From JBNAVJ01 sp049700455 (lineage in GTDB: Bacteria; Bacteroidota; Ignavibacteria; Tepidaquicellales; Tepidaquicellaceae), in assembly GCA_049700455.1 (NCBI GenBank), contig JBNAVJ010000004.1, positions 62,001 through 126,000 of the forward strand: a DNA stretch of 64,000 nt. The letters run 5' to 3'. The position numbers were made by a program, and so were the translations under genes. Positions 18,905 to 25,786 of the stretch are shown here, in pieces. The notes below the pieces were generated by a model that was not told the origin of the DNA, did not search any database, and worked only from the letters and a program-made list of their open reading frames with translations. Each line of letters starts with the position of its first letter. Position 1 is the stretch's first letter.

Positions 18905-19758
18905 ATTTCTAATTTGATTGCTACAATTTCTTTTTTGTTGCGAAGATAAAGTAATACATTTTTATAAACCAGAAAATTGTCTGGTACTTTATAAGCAGAA
19001 TGGTAATTCAGTATATCAGCATATAATTTTTTTTCTGTTGGGATGTCAAAGATTCGAAGTCGATTTTCAAGGGATGACTGTTGATTTTTAGGATAGATTT
19101 TTTCGTAGTAATTGAAAACCAGAAAATTATTATAAACTATGTATTCAATGTCACCCCCAATATTTGTGTTTGAGACTTCTTTATCTATAATATGACGAAT
19201 ATTACCATCTGGATTATTTGATGATAACTCATTGGCATAGATTACATCGCTATAGAGTATTTCATCGTCGTTGTCCCGTATTTTATAGATCTTGCTTTTT
19301 TTATCAGGTTCTAAAATCTCGATGAGTTTTCCTGTTGCAATATCAAGGCGTACAAATTCAGAATCTTCAAAGAGTTGTCTATATGCATATACTTCATTTT
19401 CAGTATGATGAAAATAAAGATATTCTTCATTTTCCCATTTTTTGCTGCCCGTTTTAATATCCAGAGCAACAATATTTTTATGGTATGGGAGGTCTGGCTG
19501 TTGATATCGATTTAAGAAAATCGTATCAGCATTTCCTGATTCAATAGATATCCAGTAATTTCCATCTTCGAACATATAATCCTTTAGAAAAATTTCGCCG
19601 GTTATGATGTTCAAAGAGAATAAATAAAGGAGTCGCTTATCTATATCGCGAGTTTCCCCAACAATTGTATCTTCTCTGGCAAAGATAAATCTCCACAGAT
19701 TTCCACTTTGTGAAAAAATCCAGTGTGGGTGAAGCTTATTTTTTTTTAACAGTTCCAT
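18901..19758 (-). CDS. DUF4905-like beta-propeller protein
   Basis: This is a 285-residue cytoplasmic protein without signal peptide or membrane helix. The pattern HPHWIFSQSGNLWRFIF, then TIVGETRDIDKR, then NIVALDIKTGSKKWENEEY is what I recall for DUF4905 proteins of Bacteroidota. Repeated short strands ending in LDI-TG suggest a PQQ-like or quinoprotein-type propeller. Function is unknown. The gene overlaps the 3' end of coaX by 23 bp and the start of yjbQ by 4 bp. The family name is from memory of the pattern, not a search. Confidence 0.6.
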   Translation of the reverse strand: MELLKKNKLHPHWIFSQSGNLWRFIFAREDTIVGETRDIDKRLLYLFSLNIITGEIFLKDYMFEDGNYWISIESGNADTIFLNRYQQPDLPYHKNIVALDIKTGSKKWENEEYLYFHHTENEVYAYRQLFEDSEFVRLDIATGKLIEILEPDKKSKIYKIRDNDDEILYSDVIYANELSSNNPDGNIRHIIDKEVSNTNIGGDIEYIVYNNFLVFNYYEKIYPKNQQSSLENRLRIFDIPTEKKLYADILNYHSAYKVPDNFLVYKNVLLYLRNKKEIVAIKLEI

Positions 19759-20491
19759 ATTGTTCTAAAATTATACATATTCCTTTTAATGATAAGAGGC
19801 TGTCATATAAATCATAATTGAGATAGTTAAGAAAGTACTTTGCATTTCCGCCTGTAATAACAACCAGCAGGTCATTGTACTTCAGTCTTGATACTTCTAT
19901 CAATCTCTGAACAGAATATAATGTCTGAAGATAGGCACCGTAAAAAATGTTATCTTCAGTAGTATTAAAATACAAATTTTTTTTATCAGGTATAGATAAA
20001 GCCACTTCTGGTAAAGCAGTAGAAGAGATTAATGATGTCAGAGAGGTTTTAAATCCTGGCATTATTAACCCCCCACGAAATACTTTAGCTGTGATGAAAT
20101 TTGCTGTTGTTGCTGTTCCAAAATCAAAAATCAGAATATTTCTGTTTGAAAACATAGCTCTTGCTGCAACAGCAATTGAAATTCTGTCTGAACCAAGATT
20201 CCCGCTATAATAATTAAAGTTCAGGATGGAAGTAATATCTCTTTCCACAAGAATTGGGTTGTGTTTATATTTTTTCTTTATAAAGGGAATCAATAATTTT
20301 GTTACCTCAGGTACAACGCTGGATATTCCAATTTGTGAGTAGGTCCCCTTATGAGTGTCGAAAATTGCAGTTACAATCTTGTGGAAGAGTTTTTTTTCAT
20401 AATTAACTCTATGAAAATTTTGCAATGAATTGTATTCAATTGCTTCTGCTATTTTAATTGTTGTATTACCTATATCTATAAGTAGATTCAT
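19736..20491 (-). CDS. coaX: Type III pantothenate kinase
   Basis: CoaX phosphorylates pantothenate in the first step of coenzyme A synthesis. The ASKHA-fold motifs are present: LLIDIGNTTIKIA at the N-terminus (phosphate 1), NLGSDRISIAVAARA (substrate site) and FDFGTATTANFI (phosphate 2), followed by GGLIMPGF. At 251 residues it has the expected length. The adjacent birA partner seen in many bacteria is absent here. The end overlaps the DUF4905-like gene by 23 bp. Confidence 0.93.
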   Translation of the reverse strand: MNLLIDIGNTTIKIAEAIEYNSLQNFHRVNYEKKLFHKIVTAIFDTHKGTYSQIGISSVVPEVTKLLIPFIKKKYKHNPILVERDITSILNFNYYSGNLGSDRISIAVAARAMFSNRNILIFDFGTATTANFITAKVFRGGLIMPGFKTSLTSLISSTALPEVALSIPDKKNLYFNTTEDNIFYGAYLQTLYSVQRLIEVSRLKYNDLLVVITGGNAKYFLNYLNYDLYDSLLSLKGICIILEQYGTVKKK

Positions 20492-20493
20492 AT

Positions 20494-20530
20494 AATAAAA
20501 AAAAGCGTAAAAGAGTATTCTTCTACGCTT
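20494..20530 (-). terminator. Rho-independent terminator after the 178-residue beta-barrel gene
   Basis: The stem AAGCGTA/TACGCTT (outer arms at 20503-20509 and 20524-20530) is followed on the minus strand by a run of eight T. It lies 20 bp past the stop at 20551 and just before coaX, and separates the etf/BFN group from the coaX group. Confidence 0.8.
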
Positions 20531-20550
20531 AAAATTTTAAAAGGGAAATC

Positions 20551-21087
20551 TCAAAGTGTAAACTTTAAACCAAAGTTAACGGTAAACCCTTTGATGTTGG
20601 GGTCGCCTACAATGACTTTGTATTTAGCATCGATAAAAAGGGAATAATTACTTCCAGCACCGGTAAAATCGAGTCCGCCTCCTAAATCAAGTCCAAGTTT
20701 GATGTTATTGTTATCGTAGCTCAGAAAGTTTACTCCAATTCCTCCATCTGCATAAGGTTCCATTGATCCCGATTTGAATCTCAATCTCACAAGTCCTGCA
20801 GCTTCAAAATCGTTTTCAACATTTGTTTTCCAGTAATTTGCAAGAGGAACGAAGGAAAAAGTTTCTGTTCTCAACTCTGCAAATAATCCAACAGAATAAC
20901 CTGTATTACCGTTCATTTTAGCAACACCACCCATCATACCCAGGGAGACTGTAGGTGAGAAACCCGATTTTGAGTAACTTGAGAATTCAGAGTTTGATTT
21001 TGATGAGAATAGAGAACTTGATAAATCCTGTGCTGAGGCAGCTGAAATAAAAAACAGGATAATGAAAGGGACAACGAGTTTATTCAT
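20551..21087 (-). CDS. Outer-membrane beta-barrel protein
   Basis: This 178-residue protein has a signal peptide (ending ISAASAQD) and a small barrel of alternating amphipathic strands (for example TVSLGMMGGVAKMNGN, GLFAELRTETFSF). It ends with a terminal strand FTVNFGLKFTL, typical of Omp85-assembled proteins. It resembles generic OmpX/OmpA-barrel families of Bacteroidota. The substrate or partner cannot be told from sequence. It lies 6 bp downstream of the BFN/UVR gene and is followed by a strong terminator. Confidence 0.75.
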   Translation of the reverse strand: MNKLVVPFIILFFISAASAQDLSSSLFSSKSNSEFSSYSKSGFSPTVSLGMMGGVAKMNGNTGYSVGLFAELRTETFSFVPLANYWKTNVENDFEAAGLVRLRFKSGSMEPYADGGIGVNFLSYDNNNIKLGLDLGGGLDFTGAGSNYSLFIDAKYKVIVGDPNIKGFTVNFGLKFTL

Positions 21088-21093
21088 TATATG

Positions 21094-21732
21094 TTAATTT
21101 AAATTAGAAATCTCCAATTTCTTTATTTCATCTCTGAGCATTGCTGCTCGTTCATAATCTTCGTTCATTACAGCTTTCTCAAGATCTTTCTTAAGCTGGT
21201 CAAGTTTTTCTTTCTTGGAAAGTTCTCTTGTCCCTTTTGGCTTATTTTCAGCCTGAGAAGTATCAGTTTCTTTTGTTAGTTCTGAGTTTTCTTCAGAACC
21301 TTCGAAATCTACATCTTGAGTAAACCCAGCTTCTTCAAGAACAGGTTGAGCAACATAGATAGGAACAGAGAACTTAAGGGCAAGAGCTATTGCATCAGAT
21401 GGTCTTGCATCAATGTCTTCAATATCAGGACTGTCAAATTTGATTTTAGCAAAAAATGTAGAATCACGAATATCAGTTATTATTACAGATTCTATTGAAT
21501 ATCCTAAGGCTTCAATTATGTTTTTTAGCAAGTCGTGAGTCAATGGTCTATGATGCTTTACTCCCTGTAACTCCATTGCAATAACCTGAGCTTCAAACTG
21601 ACCAATAATTATTGGGAGTTTCCTTTCTCCATTAACTTCTTTTAAGAATAACGCATAACCGTTACCCGATAAGTTTGGAGAAACCGATAACCCTAAAATT
21701 TCAACCTCTATTAAATCTCCAAAGTTTTCCAT
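21094..21732 (-). CDS. Bifunctional nuclease (BFN/DUF151) domain protein with C-terminal UVR motif
   Basis: Residues 1-135 match the bifunctional nuclease domain: LPIIIGQFEAQVIAMELQG, RPLTHDLLKNIIEALGY, and ARPSDAIALALKFSVPIYV. A charged linker rich in E, S and T joins this to a C-terminal UvrB/UvrC-type helical hairpin (LDQLKKDLEKAVMNEDYERA then MLRDEIKKLE). The plant BFN founder has RNase and DNase activity, but most bacterial members are untested. The UVR hairpin is a protein-protein contact module in UvrB, UvrC and McsA. The same fusion is common in the Chlorobi/Bacteroidota group, so it supports the taxonomic inference. Confidence 0.88.
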   Translation of the reverse strand: MENFGDLIEVEILGLSVSPNLSGNGYALFLKEVNGERKLPIIIGQFEAQVIAMELQGVKHHRPLTHDLLKNIIEALGYSIESVIITDIRDSTFFAKIKFDSPDIEDIDARPSDAIALALKFSVPIYVAQPVLEEAGFTQDVDFEGSEENSELTKETDTSQAENKPKGTRELSKKEKLDQLKKDLEKAVMNEDYERAAMLRDEIKKLEISNLN

Positions 21733-21840
21733 CTCAATTGTTTTTGTTTCTTATTTCTTGTACTTATTATACATATTCGCCTACAATAAAGTTTCACTTT
21801 AACCCTGTATAATATAATCAATGAAAAAACTAACTTAAAG

Positions 21841-22842
21841 TCAAAGAATTTTCTTTAATTCTTCTGTTAACTTAGGAAGTATTTCAAAAACATCTCCAAC
21901 TATTCCATAATCCGCTATCTGAAATATTGGGGCATCTTTATCTTTATTGATAGCGACTATACACTTTGAAGAAGACATCCCTGCTAAATGTTGTATTGCA
22001 CCACTAATTCCACAGGCTATATATAGACTTGGTGAAACTGTCTTCCCTGTTTGTCCAACCTGTTCAGAATGTGGTCTCCAGCCTGCGTCTACAACAGCCC
22101 TTGAGGCTCCTGTTGCTGCGCCTAACACTGCTGCAAGCTCTTCAATTAAATGGAAATTCTCAGGACCTTTTAAACCTCTACCTCCTGAAACAATCTTGTC
22201 AGCTTCTGCTACATCAAGCTTTCCGCTTGAGAGAACTATATCTGATACTACAGTTCTAAAATCGGCTTCTGTTATATTTGAAATTTCCACATTGTGTACA
22301 GAAAAAGAAGAAGCATTGAATTTCTCGGCTTTGAATACATTTGGTCGTAATGATAAGACTACACGTTTACTTTTAAATTCGAGATCAACCTGAGCTTTAC
22401 CAGCATAGACTGGTTTTGTGGCAATGAGATTGCCATCTTCAACTTTCAAATCAATCAAATCCACTCCTAAAGCCGCTTCTATTTTGATTGCCAGAGACGG
22501 GGCTACTTCTTTCCCGAATGAAGTAGCAGATAACATAACTATTGTATAGTTGCCTGAGAGTATAAAATCAGCAACAACCCTGGTAATAGCTGAATAGGAG
22601 TATTTGTTAACTGTAAGTGGACTCTTGGTATTTAACTCACTCAATTTTATGTTATATACATTTTCAACACCATATTCAGATAGAATATTTAATTGCTCCT
22701 GAGTCAAATCAGAAACTGTTATAGCGTCAAATGGGCACTGTAACGATTCAGCTAATTTACGTGCTGTTGTAAGAAGTTCAAAAATATTATTTTTTACGAT
22801 TCCCTGTTTTACTTCTACAAATGCTAAAATTTTGTTTTCCAT
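21841..22842 (-). CDS. etfA: Electron transfer flavoprotein, alpha subunit
   Basis: EtfA holds FAD in its C-terminal domain. The diagnostic segment runs from GGRGLKGPENFHLIEELA through SRAVVDAGWRPHSEQVGQTG and ends with YIACGISGAIQHLAGM. The 333-residue length is normal. It follows etfB after 23 bp. The heterodimer collects electrons from acyl-CoA or related dehydrogenases in the cytoplasm. The likely quinone-side acceptor is the membrane Fe-S protein at 14925-16928. Confidence 0.96.
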   Translation of the reverse strand: MENKILAFVEVKQGIVKNNIFELLTTARKLAESLQCPFDAITVSDLTQEQLNILSEYGVENVYNIKLSELNTKSPLTVNKYSYSAITRVVADFILSGNYTIVMLSATSFGKEVAPSLAIKIEAALGVDLIDLKVEDGNLIATKPVYAGKAQVDLEFKSKRVVLSLRPNVFKAEKFNASSFSVHNVEISNITEADFRTVVSDIVLSSGKLDVAEADKIVSGGRGLKGPENFHLIEELAAVLGAATGASRAVVDAGWRPHSEQVGQTGKTVSPSLYIACGISGAIQHLAGMSSSKCIVAINKDKDAPIFQIADYGIVGDVFEILPKLTEELKKIL

Positions 22843-22865
22843 ATTACTTTTTCCTTTCTACAATA

Positions 22866-23612
22866 TTAAATAACTTTTGCCTCTTCTTTTAACAGTCTTA
22901 CCAATTCAGGCACACTTTCAACGCCTTCGAATATTTTCCCTTTGCCTTTTACCGGCGGTAATCGCATTTCTCTTATACTAACAAGTGGTTCAACTTCAAT
23001 AAGAGGTACTTCTTTTATAGGCTTGGATTTTGCTGCCATAATATTTTTAAGGCTTGGATAACGAGGTTCATTCAGTCCTTTTTGAGTTCCAATAATTATG
23101 GGTAGATTGGTAATGATAACTTCTTTTCCCCCTTCAATTTCACGTTCAACTGTTACTTTCGTTTCTTCTATTTCGAGCTTTACGACATCATTTATTGCCG
23201 GTAATCCGAGTAATTCTCCAACCATTGAAGGAAGAATATGACCATCGTAGTCAATTGATTGTTTACCAAAAAAAATAATGTCATAATTTTCTGTTTTCAA
23301 AACTTCGGCAAGGTTTTTTGCAACTGTGAATGAATCAAAGTCTTTACTGGTAGCTTTGATGAGAATGCCCTGATCAGCTGTCATCTGAAATGCTTTCCTC
23401 AGGGCTTCTTTATATGCATCAGTACCAAAAGTCACTACCGTTACATCCCCCCCAAATTTTTCTTTAGTTCTGATAGCTTCTTCGACAGCAAATTCATCAT
23501 AGGGATTCAGGACAAAAGAGACTCCGGTGTCATCTATAGATTTATTACTGGAGCCAATTTTTATTTTTGTAGTTGTGTCTGGTACAAGTGAAACGCAAAC
23601 CGCAATTTTCAT
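22866..23612 (-). CDS. etfB: Electron transfer flavoprotein, beta subunit
   Basis: EtfB is the 248-residue partner of EtfA. It shows the family start CVSLVPDTTTKIKIG, then NPYDEFAVEEAIRTKEKFG and GTDAYKEALRKAFQMTADQG, and a C-terminal PRYPSLKNIMAAKSKPI for dimer contact. I could not decide between the bifurcating and non-bifurcating class by eye. It begins the minus-strand etfB-etfA pair and is divergent from the tRNA-fMet and gdhA side. Confidence 0.95.
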   Translation of the reverse strand: MKIAVCVSLVPDTTTKIKIGSSNKSIDDTGVSFVLNPYDEFAVEEAIRTKEKFGGDVTVVTFGTDAYKEALRKAFQMTADQGILIKATSKDFDSFTVAKNLAEVLKTENYDIIFFGKQSIDYDGHILPSMVGELLGLPAINDVVKLEIEETKVTVEREIEGGKEVIITNLPIIIGTQKGLNEPRYPSLKNIMAAKSKPIKEVPLIEVEPLVSIREMRLPPVKGKGKIFEGVESVPELVRLLKEEAKVI

Positions 23613-23799
23613 AAACTTTCTTTAATTTACAAAATTATACCAAAATAATAAAATTATTTATTTTTTAAAAGCGGAATGAGTTGCTAATTTATATCATTGT
23701 TTGTTGTTTTATAATTCTTACCTGCGGCTCCGGGATAGGTGAGAAGAATATAGGGGGCGTAAGAAGAGTTCTATATTGATTTGTGTAAAATACAGAGAG

Positions 23800-23828
23800 T
23801 TGAATTTTCGATTTGATTTTATTATATT
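23800..23828 (+). promoter_or_regulatory. Promoter of the initiator tRNA gene
   Basis: TTGAAT (23800-23805) and TATATT (23823-23828) are separated by 17 bp. The predicted start is a few bases before the tRNA at 23839. The position immediately ahead of a structural RNA makes this a reliable sigma70-type promoter. Confidence 0.7.
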
Positions 23829-23838
23829 AGCATAATAT

Positions 23839-23911
<73 letters not shown>

Positions 23912-24328
23912 CGAAGTCAGGTCTCTTGGTTTTTATAGCTGGGAGGCCATTTTAGTCTTAGTAAGCCTTCCCCTCATAGTATCTAAACTGTTCTCTTTTT
24001 TTAAACTCTAATGAAATTTCTTGTAACTTTATCAGAGGTGTTTGTATTAAAGTTAATTTTCTGTGAGAGTAAAACTAAATTTAACAAAAGGGAAAGGGGG
24101 TATTTTACTTATTCAGCCAGCTAATGATTGTGGCGCTATTAAGTTAAAAGGGGGATGAGAATAAAACAAAAAATTTGCCTTGTATTGGCACTTTATTATT
24201 AATAAATTTGTTTGTTCAAATTTTTAATGTTATACAAAAAACCCAATAAAGTCCAGATACTCTTACACTACGAATTCAACTTTATAATCCCAATTAAATA
24301 TATAAATATTAAAGAAAGGAATTAAACT
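23912..24328. other. Intergenic region between tRNA-fMet and gdhA
   Basis: These 417 bases hold no convincing gene; the longest plus-strand frame (ATG near 24011, about 36 codons) has no good ribosome site and ordinary AT-rich composition. The 3' part contains the gdhA promoter candidate at 24208-24236 and an AAAGGA ribosome site before 24329. Confidence 0.5.
24208..24236 (+). promoter_or_regulatory. gdhA: Candidate gdhA promoter
   Basis: TTGTTT (24208-24213) and TATACA (24231-24236) have a 17-bp spacer, giving a leader of about 86 nt. An overlapping alternative is TTGTAT (24180-24185) with TAAATT (24203-24208). Confidence 0.4.
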
Positions 24329-25693
24329 ATGGCATCCCCATTTGTAAATGAAATCATCGACTTAGTGAAAAAGCGTGACCCCGGGCAACCGGAATTTTTA
24401 CAGGCAGTAACTGAGGTAGTTGAATCTCTGGCTCTGGTAATGGAAAGACACCCAGAGTATCGGAAGCACAAAATTGTTGAGAGAATTATCGAGCCTGAAA
24501 GAGTTATTATGTTCAGAGTTCCCTGGATGGATGATGAAGGTAACGTACAGGTAAACAGAGGGTTTAGAATTGAAATGAACAGTGCAATTGGACCTTACAA
24601 AGGTGGACTGAGATTTCACCCATCAGTAAATCTTGGTATTCTAAAGTTTCTTGCATTTGAACAGGTATTTAAGAATAGCTTGACAACACTTCCTATGGGC
24701 GGTGGAAAAGGAGGCTCAGATTTTGATCCTAAAGGAAAGAGTGACAATGAAGTGATGAGATTCTGTCAAAGTTTTATGAGTGAACTTTTCAGACATATTG
24801 GACCCGATACTGATGTACCTGCTGGTGATATTGGAGTTGGTGGTAGAGAAATTGGATATCTCTTTGGTCAGTACAAAAGATTAAGAAATGAGTTTACAGG
24901 TGTGTTGACCGGTAAAGGTTTAAACTGGGGTGGTTCACTGATTAGACCTGAAGCAACTGGATATGGGGCTGTATATTTTGGGTTGAATATGTTGAAGACC
25001 AGAAACCTCAGTTATGAAGGGAAAGTTTGCCTTGTTTCAGGTAGCGGAAATGTTGCACAATATACGATTGAGAAGCTTCTTGAATTTGGTGCAAAGGTGG
25101 TTACGTGTTCGGATTCAAACGGCTATATCTATGATGAAGAAGGCTTTAACAAAGAAAAGCTTGAGTTTTTGAAGGAGTTGAAAAATGTTAAGAGAGGTAG
25201 AGTAAAAGAATATGCTGAAAAGTATAAATCAGCCGTTTATACTCCTGTTGATCCTTCATTGGATTATAATCCATTATGGAATCATAAAGCTGACTGTGCC
25301 TTCCCGAGTGCAACTCAAAATGAGATTAACGGAAAAGATGCTGCAAATCTACTTAAAAATGGTGTAATGCTTGTCTCTGAAGGCGCTAATATGCCTACTA
25401 CAATAGATGGTGTTAACCAGTTTATAGATGCTAAGATACTTTATGGTCCCGGTAAAGCTGCTAATGCAGGTGGTGTGGCAGTTTCAGGGTTAGAAATGGC
25501 ACAAAACTCTGCAAGATTAAGCTGGAGCAGAGAAGAAGTAGACAAAAAGTTACAGGAAATAATGAAGAACATTCATGATAATTGCTATGCAACTGCTGAA
25601 AAATATGGAACCCCTGGTAACTATGTAAATGGTGCCAATATTGCTGGATTCTTAAAAGTTGCAAATGCTATGATTGATCAAGGAATTGTTTAG
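24329..25693 (+). CDS. gdhA: Glutamate dehydrogenase (hexameric, S50-I type)
   Basis: GdhA interconverts glutamate with 2-oxoglutarate plus ammonium. The catalytic lysine is Lys127 in LPMGGGKGGSDFDPKGKSD. The dinucleotide-binding domain has SGSGNVAQYTIEKLLEFGAKV, and GPGKAANAGGVAVSGLEMAQNS follows. The 454-residue length and the long N-terminal helix region place it with the NADP-type hexameric enzymes of bacteria. It is transcribed alone, with its own promoter candidate and a strong terminator at 25721-25747. Confidence 0.96.
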   Translation: MASPFVNEIIDLVKKRDPGQPEFLQAVTEVVESLALVMERHPEYRKHKIVERIIEPERVIMFRVPWMDDEGNVQVNRGFRIEMNSAIGPYKGGLRFHPSVNLGILKFLAFEQVFKNSLTTLPMGGGKGGSDFDPKGKSDNEVMRFCQSFMSELFRHIGPDTDVPAGDIGVGGREIGYLFGQYKRLRNEFTGVLTGKGLNWGGSLIRPEATGYGAVYFGLNMLKTRNLSYEGKVCLVSGSGNVAQYTIEKLLEFGAKVVTCSDSNGYIYDEEGFNKEKLEFLKELKNVKRGRVKEYAEKYKSAVYTPVDPSLDYNPLWNHKADCAFPSATQNEINGKDAANLLKNGVMLVSEGANMPTTIDGVNQFIDAKILYGPGKAANAGGVAVSGLEMAQNSARLSWSREEVDKKLQEIMKNIHDNCYATAEKYGTPGNYVNGANIAGFLKVANAMIDQGIV

Positions 25694-25720
25694 TGATAAT
25701 TCTAACTTTGTAAAAAAAAA

Positions 25721-25747
25721 CGGAGTGTTAAAACACTCCGTTTTTTT
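25721..25747 (+). terminator. gdhA terminator
   Basis: The stem CGGAGTGTT/AACACTCCG with a minimal loop is followed by T7 and preceded by A9, so it could act in both directions. It begins 27 bp after the gdhA stop codon. Confidence 0.92.
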
Positions 25748-25786
25748 ATTGTCTGAAACTTTGTAATTTACATAAAATTTGATTTT

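Noticed and set aside
21947..22393. A plus-strand 148-codon frame opposite etfA
   Set aside because: It lies wholly antisense to a strongly conserved gene and matches no family.
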